Assembly (NCBI GenBank): GCA_014898425.1
Contig: RCSZ01000012.1
Location: 1,798,001-1,862,000, forward strand
Reading direction: 5' to 3'
Origin: Botryotinia globosa
Lineage: Eukaryota > Ascomycota > Leotiomycetes > Helotiales > Sclerotiniaceae
DNA length: 64,000 bases
Position numbers and translations under genes: made by a program
Notes under the pieces: generated by a model
Databases searched by the model: none
What the model was told of the DNA's origin: nothing
The model's input: only the letters and a program-made list of their open reading frames with translations
Shown here: positions 44,747 through 56,127 of the stretch, one piece after another
How the letters are laid out: the number at the start of each line of letters is the position of its first letter
How positions within the stretch are numbered: the stretch's first letter is position 1

Positions 44747-46832
44747 ATGTATCGAGGCTGGAATCTCGTATTGGCAATCATTGTCACTCTTCTCTCTGGA
44801 GAAAGTCTTGGGTTTGGGTTTGGGTTTTTGTCATGGCCATTTAAATTTCAAGCTGTCGCTGTACAAGAGCCTATCATAGAAGCAACAACGTACGAGTATG
44901 CTGACAGTCATGCAAAACGAATTGCAATTATTGGTATGTATTGATACTTCATTCCATACTGTTATCATCAATTTTGCCGTGTGCTCCTCCATGGTGATCT
45001 TCCCTTTATTGACTACAACTTTCATTATTATACCTATCTTTCAAAAGGGACCCAAAATAGGGGTATTGCCCCGTCCCTTCGCTGGCTACTATCTATCTGT
45101 CTCCTTCGTTTCTCTTGCATATTACCTCGAGGTTCATGGAAATCTGCATACCCATCAGATATCCTAATGATATGTACTCCTATTTAGCATCAACATACAA
45201 GTAATCTCCCAATTGCCTCTCACTAACAGAATATCAGGTGCTGGAGCAGGCGGGTCTTCCTCGGCATATCATTTACAGAAGTATGCTGCTGAATCCGACC
45301 TTGCAATTAATGTCACTGTTTTCGAACGATCCTCTTACATTGGAGGTCGTTCGACCACAGTGAATGCATATGGTAATTCGCTGGAGCCCGTGGAATTGGG
45401 AGCCAGTATATTCGTTGATGTCAACGCAATTCTAAAGAATGCAAGCCGAGAATTCAACTTGCATGCAAAATCGTCCAATACCGAAGTCGCTGAAATCCTT
45501 GGTATCTGGGATGGCGCAGAATTTGTTTTTACTCAGAAAGATAGCGATTGGAAATATTGGGATATTGCAAAGATGTTTTGGAAATATGGATTTGCCCCTT
45601 TGAAGACTCAACGCTTGATGAAAACTGTGGTTGGGAAGTTCTTACAACTTTACGAAGCACCATACTTTCCATTCAGATCTCTCACGGAAAGGATAGAGGA
45701 ATTAGACCTCAAAACTGTGGCATCCATAACGGGCGAACAATTTTTGGCTCAAAACAACGTGAGTCTAACTAACTGTATGTCCTGTCATAATGAAACTAAC
45801 AATATTTAGATTGAGGGCTCATTCACAACTGATCTGATTCAAGCATCTACTCGGGTCAACTATGGTCAAAATTTAAACGTCATTCACGGCGTAGAGACCA
45901 TGGTTTGTATGGCAATCGACGGTGCAATGCAGATTCAAGGCGGCAATTGGCAAATCTTTGACAACATGATTCAATCCTCAAATGCCACTGTTCGTCTAAA
46001 CCACACCATTACTGAGATTTCGCAAGTTCGGGATCAAGAAAGGTACAATGTCAAAACCATTACTACAGATGCTATCGGTGTTTCTCATATTAATGAAGAA
46101 CCATTCGACACCATCATTATCGCCGCTCCACTTCAATATACCGACATCAAAATGTCGTCTGACCTCCTTCAACATACCCCCGACGAAATCCCCTACGTAA
46201 CCCTTCACGTAACCCTCTTTACCTCTCCCTATGGCCTCAACCCAGCCTATTTCAACATCGGTCCCAACGAGCAGGTCCCCACCACAATCCTCACTACTCT
46301 CCCAAAAAACATCCCCGCTCCCACTGATCCCAAAGACTTCGCCGGCCCCGTTGGCTTTTTCTCCATCTCTACTCTCCGCAAAGTTATCAATCCTACCACC
46401 CTCGAATACGAGAATCTTTACAAGATTTTCTCTCCTCGCCCCTTGACTTCCGAGTTCCTTTCCTCAATCCTCAATAGCGAAGTCCCTGTCCCTGAAGACC
46501 TTACCACCATTTCTCCCACAGCAAACAACACAATAACATGGTACCACCCCCACGTCTGGAACTCATATCCATACGAATACCCTCGCGTAACATTCGAAGA
46601 GATTCAACTAGCGCCTGGTATTTACTACACTAGTGGTATCGAATCTTTCATCAGCACTATGGAAACAAGTGCATTGATGGGGAAAAATGTCGCAAGATTA
46701 GTAGTTGATGATTTCTTGAAAAGTACAGAAACCAACTCAGAGGCAGTCGCCGAGGAAATTGAAGTAGGGAATGTAATTATCGAATCAGAGATTGGTGTTG
46801 GTAACGACATGCCTGTAGTTGACGAATTATAA
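44747..46832 (+). CDS. Prenylcysteine oxidase/lyase-like flavoprotein
   Basis: Exons 44747-44933, 45238-45758 and 45810-46832 give 576 residues. A signal peptide is visible (LVLAIIVTLLSGESLG, about 7-22). RIAIIG joins GAGAGGSSSAYHL across intron 1 to form the Rossmann FAD-binding GxGxxG, followed by the acidic FERSSYIGGRSTTV. The central part contains VNYGQNLNVIHGVETMVCMA and GGNWQIFDNM, typical of the prenylcysteine lyase family. HVWNSYPYEYPRVTFE and the final GIYYTSGIESFISTMETSALMGKNVA complete the flavin-binding pattern. The family oxidises prenylcysteine released from degraded prenylated proteins, in lysosome/vacuole or secretory compartments. Intron 1 (304 bp) is long for this region. 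Confidence 0.9.
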
Positions 46833-47198
46833 TTCTATGTTATTCATGGGATCTATAGAGATAGGCGTTTGTTCTTTCCAATTCCACCTCGTCTTTTCTA
46901 TTGGAGAGATGCCTAGTTTTGTATTACTTCAACTAAAAACAGCCAAGGAGAACGGATTTTCACTGAAATCTAATACTATACTACCTATCTAACATTACAA
47001 TAAGATACAAACTTCAATATACTTTCACTGTATGCCTTCAATATAGCAGCTTGACTAAAAACCTCAAACATCCCTTGAACTCTTACCATTCACGCAGAAG
47101 CCCCCAAGCTCAAGGATCAATCTCTTCTTCCTTTATCAATGTGCCACCCAAAGCAATCGAGCAAGTTCGGTCCACAACCTTGAAATCCATTCCACATC
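46833..47198. other. Intergenic, convergent 3' ends
   Basis: 365 bp between oxidase and kinase stop codons, AT-richer, with no features. Confidence 0.6.
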
Positions 47199-49723
47199 TC
47201 AAGCATCATTATACCAGTTATCATAGTTTTCTTGTTTCCTTCTCTTTTTCGGACTCGGTCGATTCAAAGCCCACGGCGTGCTCCTCTCCACCTCTATTTC
47301 TCCCGAATCAGGCGAAGGTCCCGCCCGCCGAACCATCAGTTTCCCCGCAGTACTCATTTTATATTCTTTTCCAAGAAACTGCGGAGAGCCAGGGCCCTCT
47401 ACTCGTTGTCTCTTTGCATCGCGATTAGGCGCCACAAGAACTGGTGATCTCCTTTTAGGTGGGGCTATTCGGCGTTTGAGTTTTCGAGCTTTTCTTTTCG
47501 GGATCATTCCGACAGGAGGAGGGGTCTTTATCCAGGGACGAGCTTCTTCTTCTTCGGGTGTGCGCATTCTTTTTACGCCCCGCTCGATGGCCAATGCCCT
47601 TTCGAACATTGGCGCTGCTCTTCCTTTTCCTTTTCCTTCTTCTTTTGCCTTGTTGTAGGCGCGTTGATCTTCTTCTGTCGGTACGTATCCTGGATCACCT
47701 GCATCATCTTCTGGGTCGTCTGCATCATCCTCTGGGTCATCTTCTGGATCATCAAAGTCTGGCGCTACAGGATCTCGCATTGGCTTTCCATCGGGTCCGA
47801 CTGCTCTCCAATCAGGAAATGCCCTCTGGCTTATGGGCTCTCCCAACTCGAACGGCATTTCTCTATATCCCATTTGAAGCGCCTTGCGAGTTGGAAACAA
47901 AAGATCAACATCATCGTAATCATATTCATCTTCGGCCCGTTTCCACCACCTTGGATTACTGTAGTCTGGTTTTCGTCGCTGCCTCTCCCTTTGCAACTTG
48001 ATTACCTCCATACCTTGATCTTCACTCGATCTCCGAGGCGGGTCCGGATATTTTTCATCCCACCCATATTCCCCCCCATAAATGCCTTCCAAAAATAAGT
48101 CATGACTTTCGCCAAAATTCCAGAAATCTACAGATTCTTGTACCTGTACTAGTAAATCTCGTACATCCGGACGTGCTCCGGGATAATATGCTAAAGATTT
48201 TAGAATCAATCCCCTAAATCTCCTACTATAAACTTCTAGTTCGGGATGCAAGAGCCATTTGCCCATGGTCATGAATGTCTCGGAGGGGTCGGGGTCGACT
48301 CCTGTCTCAAAGAACTCATTTTCGGCTACGTGATTGTTATTTACCAAGCATTGGTAAATAACATTAGCAACATTCCACAAGTCGGTTGCGGTGCCTATTA
48401 CGCGGTTTGGATTGGCGACCGAGTATTGTTCCTACTAATGAATTAGCTGGAGTGACGCGAATCGTGAACCTGATCGAAAGCGGAGATTGAAAAGCAAGGA
48501 AACTAATAGGTAAGGTTCATACAGGTGCATGGTAGGTGTTGCGTCCTTGAGCTATCTTGAGCCATGCTCGCCGTTTGGCAGTACTCCTTCTCAATACTTC
48601 GGCGTCGGGAACTTCAAGTGCGAGCCCGAAGTCAGCAAGCTATGGTTGGCCTTGGGTTAGCACTATTCGGGTTCGAATCCTCAACATTTGAAATGGCGAG
48701 ATTTGGTACATATCTGCATGTATCTGTACGCACCTTGTGAACTGATATACGTTCATGGCCTGGTCGAGGATTGTCACCGATTCTGTATTGCGAGACATTT
48801 AGTATTCAGTCCTTTGATAGAGATTCTGTATATCTTTAATGCACTCTGTTTACATTCGTGTTCCTTGTCTCCAATATGGAAAAGATTATGTGTACGAAGA
48901 CTTTTACTCACAAGACTATATGATGTTAGCACCGTTGCTGGCAAGCGAGCTCTGCTTCTAGGGGCAACTTACTATTTGGCCCCTTGATATCAAAATGCGC
49001 AATTGGTTGATGCTGAGGATCCTTTGGCTCCTCTTCAAAGATTGTATCATTTGGATTCTCTGTCCCATATTTCAAAACCATCAGTGCCTTCAACAAACAT
49101 TCCCATATTCTAAAAATATATTCCTCTGGCGGGCGCTGGTTCTCGCAATTTTCGTTCATCCAACTTCCTAGGTCCCCTCCAGATGCAAATTCTAAATAAA
49201 TCCTCGCGATATCATATTTTCGCCTGAGCTGTACCTTAATATTGGCGTCGCGCTTCTTTTCGTTTTCCACCCAATTACCATAATCCACAATAGCCCGGTC
49301 CGTAACGTCGTTTGTCCCCTATTTACGACTGTATTAGTGAAGTATAATACCAGGGCATCTTCCACCGCAAGCAGTATCTCCTGAGCTGAACCATAAAAAG
49401 AAGCAATAGCTTACCGTGCCCATAGTCCGATGATAAGCCTTGTATATCTTGACGATATGGTCACTGTCGTACTTCATAAGACTTTGCATCATCCTACTCT
49501 CCTGTTTCAAATTCAAGCCTGGGCCTCCTTCCTGTTTAACCACTAACCTCCGCGGCGATACATGTGGATTATTTCCTCGATATTCAAACAGGGTAGCTAT
49601 GCCATAAGAACCTTCACCCAGACGCTTGACGGCAACCCAGTCTTTACCAATGTGTACTGGCGCCCATCCTTCGCTTTGTTTGAGGTATCTCTGGGCCTCT
49701 TCCATAGCTGGATCGAAATTCAT
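47199..49723 (-). CDS. Fungal serine/threonine protein kinase-like protein
   Basis: Minus-strand exons 49723-49415, 49318-48973, 48915-48912 (4 nt), 48782-48734, 48640-48533 and 48431-47199 give 682 residues. The glycine loop RLGEGSYGIA is at about 34-43. The VVK lysine is at 63. The catalytic loop HFDIKGPNILIG (211-222) has HFD in place of HRD, which is common in fungal kinases of this type. DFGLA starts at 239. APEQ and TATDLWNVANVIYQCL lie in the C-lobe. A long charged tail with Asp/Glu-Pro repeats and basic patches (about 450-680) follows. Substrate is unknown. The 4-nt exon (TCTT) is required to keep the catalytic loop in frame; both flanking introns have canonical donors and TGCTAAC/TACTAAA branches. 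Confidence 0.85.
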
Positions 49724-50435
49724 CTTGACGTATGATTGTAAGAAATGGCGCTTCAAAGATCAATACATGTGATTACACATCAAGTTGTAGAATTTTGAAT
49801 CTTGGATTCTTCCCCCCTTAATGCCTGTCGATTTGTTGCTTTGCGATTTAATAAGCGCACCTTGAAATTGGAAGGCTTTGTTCGGTGTGTACTTTCCGGC
49901 AAGACAAAGAGAGCATTCATGCCGGTTGATGCGTTGAGGTAGTTTCGAATCATTACAACAAAGAAGATTGTGCACTTCAACCAAACCAAATGATGGAAAT
50001 TTGTCGTTTTGTGAAACACGTGGAACAGCACCTCCATGGGAATGTAGATAATTTGACTTTATATAGAGTATTGACTACTCCATCCTCTCCATCTAAGAGT
50101 GTTTCTTATATATGCAAATGAGATACCACCTGGATTCCTGCCCCTTGACCAGTTCTCAAGTACCCCGACCCATTCACCATCGACTTTTCTCCAGTATAAT
50201 GCCAGCAAAATATGAATAAAGAAAATGAATAAACTCCACTCTCTAGTCGCAGAGCAGTACATGCTCAACTTAACAAGAAAAGGGTAATAACTACATATTA
50301 CCCCTACTGTAATCACAATTCATAAAATCCGTAAACAAGAAAAAGGTTATCGCTGAAAAGCATCGCGCCAGTGTGCATTCAAAAATGCATCCACTTGAAG
50401 AATCGAACCACTTCTTCCCCAGTAGCAATTACAAA
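49724..50435. other. Intergenic upstream of kinase gene
   Basis: No supported gene. Small minus-strand frames (49760-49984, 50059-50316) have no motifs. Confidence 0.5.
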
Positions 50436-50786
50436 TTATGATCTCACGCTTCCATCCCAATTCAACTCCCTTACACTAACCTTCGTCCCTTCCCTATCGA
50501 CATGCTTCCCCCTTACACTTCCTCGTCTCCAATCCATCAGACTCGATCGCTTTGATCTTGTTGACGCCATTGTCTTTCCCGTTGTATCTTTTGAAACTTT
50601 GCTTCCACTATCACCGTCGCCTGCTGTGCAGTTTGCAGAATATGTGTCGTTTGCAGAGTAGTATTCGCCATCTACATATACTGCATCGGAAACAAATGTG
50701 CTGCGACGGTTTCGACTATTGATATATCGCTTCTCAAGTCTGTAGAGCTCCAACTTTTGATTGATCATGTCGATAAGCTTAACCAT
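50436..50786 (-). CDS. Small hypothetical protein, 116 residues
   Basis: A single exon with ATG at 50786 after a normal leader. The N-terminus (MVKLIDMINQKLELYRLEKRY) looks like an amphipathic helix. The remainder is Ser/Asp/Arg-rich, probably disordered, with basic patches (RSKRSSLMDWRRGSVRGKH) that look like phosphorylation sites of basophilic kinases. Composition fits a real gene rather than a random frame. I do not recognise a family. Confidence 0.55.
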   Translation of the reverse strand: MVKLIDMINQKLELYRLEKRYINSRNRRSTFVSDAVYVDGEYYSANDTYSANCTAGDGDSGSKVSKDTTGKTMASTRSKRSSLMDWRRGSVRGKHVDREGTKVSVRELNWDGSVRS

Positions 50787-52256
50787 GGTTGCGTTTGTGT
50801 GGATTTTGGGGTGTGGAGTGGTTGAGTGAGATTGATATCGCGGGAGGATTGGCCGTCAGGCAAAATGAAGGAGAAGAGAAGCGAGAGACTGAATAGAGCG
50901 GCTGGTTCAAAGAATGATGAATTGATTTCGGAAAGAGTATTCTGAACCTGTCAGAGGCGCTTCGTCTGTATTATCTGCGAAACGAATACAGGAATGGCTA
51001 TTCTTATCCGCCAAGATCAAATATCAAACAAGTCGTGAGATTTCGTTTGTATTAGGTGAGTAGATGAATGAAGAAGTACGATATTTACAACAGTCGATTA
51101 AATTCAAAACTTGAAGATGTTTATGTGCTTGTTTGTATATACTTCGAATGTGCGTCGAGTCAGAAATTCTCAAGAATGGATAGATGAAGATGAACAGACC
51201 TTTACTACACCGAGTTGTTGAGGCAAGACAGAGAGAAAAGAATACCTTCTGGTCCTTGGCGATAAGCCATATAGAAAGCTCTAGTCTCTACAAGTAAGTG
51301 TGCCCCGTAGCTCTTCATCCACAGATTTGCATTTCTGCACATTTGTTGTATACCCTGAGATTTCCTCGAATTTGGATACTGCTCCATCCCAATTATTCCA
51401 AAATCCACAAGAAATGAGTGAAATACAAGGATTCTACATGAATTATCATTTTATCCATGACAGTCTAAGACAAATAAAGCTGCGTTGATCCGATGAAAAG
51501 TGGACGCTTCTCATGGGGAGTGGCTCGGAAACTGGCATGGTCTGACCATTCAGATGGAAAGTATGGATCTTCGCCTAGTATCCAATAATATCAGATCATG
51601 ATCGGAGGGTTAGACTAGAATAGTACAAGCTTCAAGGCACAATCAGCCGTTGGCACGTTTTCTACATTGAAAGTGGTCAGGGTAGTACAACTTCTCAAGC
51701 AGCCCCGGATGTTTCCCTGGAAGAATTCAAGAGCATGGAAGACGCCATCTGGACCCATCACTACATGATCAAAGCGTTGTCAAATCAAATTTCCTTTCGG
51801 GAAAAGGTCTAACTAAGTGCTAGAAAGGCTCCTGCCAGTCTCGCCTTCATTCCCCAGCCGACTTTGTGACTCTTTAGGTCTTTTTTTCTGGATTTAGAAC
51901 CCGTCTTCCCGAGTAATTCTAACGTGGGTGCTTGTCTGGATCAATTTCGTGCAGCCCCGAACACAATCATCATCATGTTTATTCAATTCCATAAGTTGTA
52001 CATCTGATTTCATGAAACAGATGTAAACAATGCACGATAATGCCTTCACTTTGTAAGTTGATGCTTGGTGGTCTGTACTGTACAGTGGTTGAGGGGTAAA
52101 TGCTGTCCAGTGTTACGGGGGTTCGAAGCACACAAGAAAGTCTAGTCCCGCTTGTATGCAGCCTCGATTGGTGGGACTTTAAATGTGAAAGGGGGTTTAC
52201 CCTGCGGCATGTATGCATCTGGCCCATTCAGGATAACAATTTCTTATCGATCAAAC
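50787..52256. other. Intergenic, no supported gene
   Basis: 1.5 kb of normal composition. The frames at 51205-51408 (minus) and 51979-52294 (both strands) lack motifs. The right end holds the ATM1 3' UTR. Confidence 0.5.
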
Positions 52257-54459
52257 CTATCTACTCTCCTCTTTCGAGACGTCGGGAATATTAACCTCGT
52301 GTTCTTTACCTTTCTCCGTTTCGGCAAAAAGAGTTTCTTGTACTATAACAATGGTGAGACAGAGCACACAATAATAAGGATGAAATAAGATGCTTACCAC
52401 TCCAGAGATCGGAATATACCCCACCAGTATCAACCAGTTCTCTATGCGTCCCACTTTCAGCCACAGACCCCTCCTTCAGTACTATGATTTTATCGCTATC
52501 AAAGATTGTTCGAAGCCTATGGGCAACGAAAACGCTAGTCCTTGATTTCTCTTTCAAGATGCTGTTGATATTTTGCATGAGTGCCTGTTCCGTATGTGTA
52601 TCCAATGCAGATGTCGCCTCGTCAAAGAATAACAGCGGAGGGTCTTTCAAGATGAGTCTTGATACAGCCAATCTTTGCTTTTCTCCTCCAGAAATCATCA
52701 TTCCCCGCTCACCAACCATGGTTCTGTAACCATCGGGGAGCGTTGTGATAATGCTATGAATCTTTGCACGTTGTGCTGCTTCTTTGACTTTTTCGTCAGA
52801 TGCCTCCAAATTACCATATCTAATGTTGTGTTCAATGGAATCATTGAAAAGTGGTGTGTCTTGAGGAACGACGCCAATGGCTCTCCTCAGTGACTCCAAA
52901 CTCACATTTCGGATGTCTTGGCCATCAATCAAAATTCTTCCCTCTTGAACATCATAGAAACGGAATAAGAGTCGCAGGACTGTTGACTTTCCACAGCCAC
53001 TAGGCCCAACAATAGCAATCTTTTTGCCAGCAGGAATGGTCATGCTGAGATTCTTCAGGATTGGACGGTCTGGATGGTAACCAAAGGTTACATTCTCGAA
53101 TGTGATCTCGCCACCTTTAGTCAGCTGCAGGGGCTTCGCATTCGGAGCTTCCCTGACAGCCACATTAACCTTTTGCAGGTTGAAAAGCGTTTCCATGTCC
53201 AATAAGGATTGTCGAAGTTCTCGGTATACTGATCCAAGGAAATTTAAGGGAACCGAGAGCTGAAAGACCAATTGGTTGACCATTACAAGATCACCCACTG
53301 TCAAGTTTCCTGTAGCTACACCATCTGCGGCTAAGTACATCATGGCAGTTAATGCACTTGAGAAGATCAAGTTTTGTCCACTATTGAGAAATGCTAAAGA
53401 TGTTGCGACCTTGATGGATGATTTCTCATAAGCTTTGAGTGCCTGGTCATATCTACCAACTTCGTATTTCTCATTATTGAAGTATTTGACTGCCTCGTAG
53501 TTGATCAAAGAGTCTACAGCGACTGTCGAACCTTTGTTATCGGCGGCATTGGCAGCTCTTCGGAATTTTGTTCTCCAAGCAGTAGTCGAGATGGTAAACG
53601 CTGTATATCCCACCATGGTGAGAGCTGTGATAGCCGCAAATTTGGCACCATATTGATAGGTCAAGATACCGCAAACCATAGATATCTCTAATACTGTCGG
53701 GAAAATGTGGAAAACCATAGATGTAAGCAAGAAGCTAATACCCTTTGTTCCCCTATCGATAGCTCTAGTTAATCCACCGGTCTGCTTCGAGAGATGGAAA
53801 TTGAGATCGAGTCTTAATAGATGATCAAAAACATTGCAAGCTACCCTCCTAATAGCCTTTTGAGCAACACTAGCGAAGACAGCATTCCGTACTTCTTGAA
53901 ACAAAGTAGCTCCGATTCTGGTAAGTCCATAAGCCAATATCATTGATCCGGCGACGGTTGTAGCTGTGCCTCCAAGAGCAGCAAAATCAACATTCATAGC
54001 GTCGACAATGCTTTTGAAGTAGAAAGGTACTTGCACATTCAACACTTTAGCTCCAACTAACAACCCGAGGGACAATCCAACACGAACTCTTGTTCCCATA
54101 TTGTCTTTGGGCCACAAATACTGTGACATCTCTTTTATAATCGCCCAGTCCGCCTTCCTTTGCTCCTTATTTGTTTTGTCATCAAGGGCCAATGGATCTT
54201 TTCTTGCCGTTGTCGGTATGGCAAGAGGGGCTTTTTTTGCCGTCTCAGGCGTCGACCCAGGTATATCGTCCGCTGATTTCGCATTCCTTAAAGATTGGCT
54301 CTGGATAGCACTGCCTTTGGGAATGTCTTTCAATCGTCGATTGGTACTTGTGAATACCCTGAGGCCTACCCCCGGCTGTGCCCATCGTGGATGTCGCAAT
54401 GAAGCTTTTGCATATATGCAAGAAGCTCCATGGAAGCTGTGTAAGCTTCGGAAGCTCAT
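52257..54459 (-). CDS. ATM1: Mitochondrial iron-sulfur cluster transporter ATM1 (ABCB7 family)
   Basis: Minus-strand exons 54459-52398 and 52342-52257 give 715 residues. The N-terminus ([14 protein letters not shown]...) is Arg/Ser-rich without acidic residues, a mitochondrial presequence. A transmembrane domain of about six helices spans 125-430. It contains the family stretch [24 protein letters not shown] and the substrate-pocket region [20 protein letters not shown]. The nucleotide-binding domain has Walker [10 protein letters not shown], signature [13 protein letters not shown], Walker [13 protein letters not shown] and the H-loop VAHRL. ATM1 exports a glutathione-linked sulfur species from the matrix for cytosolic Fe-S assembly. 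The short last exon restores the ..WS(V)QETLFAE ending. It is divergent from AIM24. Confidence 0.95.
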
Positions 54460-54889
54460 CGTAAACCAAATCTCTTCTCACTGCCCATAGATCATCGACT
54501 GCGCATGCCTCAGCTATTCCAAGAAGACCCCCATGTATAAAGTTGTAGCTATCGATAAGGAATCAACAAACAGCCAGAATTTAGAGATTTGTCCAATATG
54601 AAAATGCTGTCAAAATGAAGTGAAAGAAGCACAATTGAAAGAAATATCGTTTCCTTTAATCAAAAGAGAATCAGATAAGAATGAATTACTTACTAGAAAT
54701 TCACCAATATATAGAAACAGTTCGTGAGCACCACAATGTACGAAGCTATTACGACATTTCATGTTGCAGCCTCGCCTAAGGATTAACAAGGCAGAAAATT
54801 GCACATGCAGCCTACTCCTGCAGCTTTTCTGAACGACAACGGAAGCCCCTCTCTTTTTTCCCTTTGAACATCAAAGAGGAACAGCAGTC
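54460..54889. promoter_or_regulatory. Shared upstream region of ATM1 and AIM24
   Basis: 430 bp between opposite starts of two mitochondrial-protein genes. No specific site can be named. Confidence 0.5.
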
Positions 54890-56127
54890 ATGATTTCACG
54901 ATCATCTGTAAGCCGCGTTGCTCGTGGTGCGGGGCAGCTCTGTTCAATTAAGAAAACGCCTGCTGCATGTAGAAATTTTCAAATCAGCGCATCGGAAGCT
55001 CCCTTGGATGGCGATCTTTTAAGCAAGACTCTTGATTCTACAGATCCTGCTGGTATGTTCAAGCCTCGCAACGATACTGAGGTTGAAGACTAAAAAATTG
55101 TTACAGATGCAAGATTTGAGGTCATTGGAGCGCCTTACTCTCTTCTTTCAGTCTCATTGTCCGCATCGCAAACATTATACACCCGACGAGGAACGTTGGT
55201 TGGAGTGAGCGGAAAAGCAGAAAATGTCAGCATGCTCGAGGTGAAAGCATTAGGATAGGAAGGATGGCTTGCTGATATATTGGGTAGGCCCAATCAACAT
55301 TATCGATCCTTGAACCATTTCGACGAGCTCCTCTCGGAATTCCTTTCTTATATCAAAAAGTCTCCTCGACGAGTCCCATAAAAGCACTGGTGTCAACGAA
55401 AAATCCGATCACATCTATGGAGGTATTACATTTGGATGGAAGAGAAGATTGGATGGTCACTCAGAGAGATGCATTGCTGGCTTGGACTGGCCATAGGCTA
55501 TCTGTTTCACCAACAATGAACAGAAGAATGAGTATCGCCCACTGGGGGAACACACAAATTACTGGCAGAGGTCTTGTAGCTTTGGCTGGAGCAGGTAGAA
55601 TCTACGAAATTACCCTGAAAGAAGGGGAGGAATTTGTCGCACATCCAGGAAATGTCATGGCATACACAATGAACCAAAATTTACCTCTTCCCTACCGATT
55701 AAAGGCCTCGATCTTAAAATTACAAATCCCAACCTTGGGATTCAGTAAGCTATTGCCAGATATCAAATTCTTCAGGGTTATGCAACAAACAGATTCGTGG
55801 AATTTTGTGAAGAGGATAGCTTTCACTCTGAGAACTGCAATGAGAAGGACTATCTGGGGTGATAGGCTATTTTTACAATTCAGAGGACCAACTACACTCT
55901 TGATGTCTACAAGGGCGACAAGGATTAGCGACGTTTTGACGAATAAAGATATCAATGAAATTGCGGATGCTCCACCGGGTGCCGTAACAGAAGCTATTGA
56001 ATCGGCAAAGGAACCCAAGTCAATTTCACAAGTTACGAAGCAAATTAGGGATGTACCGACTGGTTTTCATTATGCGGAGGTTAACAAAGTTGGGAAAGTG
56101 AAGTTTGAAGATGCTCCTGCGAGGTAG
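54890..56127 (+). CDS. AIM24: Mitochondrial protein AIM24
   Basis: Exons 54890-55052, 55107-55240 and 55288-56127 give 378 residues. The N-terminus ([15 protein letters not shown]) is a basic mitochondrial presequence. The AIM24 (TerD/YhhW-like beta) domain covers about 55-300, with [40 protein letters not shown], then [31 protein letters not shown] and [18 protein letters not shown]24 is an inner-membrane protein linked to cristae organisation and respiratory-complex stability in yeast. The second intron (47 bp) begins GTGAAA, weaker than usual, but joins LE to [11 protein letters not shown] in frame. Confidence 0.93.

Noticed and set aside
44898..45187. Hydrophobic frames inside prenylcysteine oxidase intron 1
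   Set aside because: They lie between exons that join the FAD-binding motif exactly; no independent motif.
47558..48098. Plus-strand frames of about 145 codons
   Set aside because: Antisense to the kinase C-terminal tail, which is better supported.
48668..48690. GGGTTCGAATCC, a tRNA B-box-like sequence on the plus strand
   Set aside because: It lies within a kinase intron; no matching A box or acceptor stem, and the T-arm would not pair.
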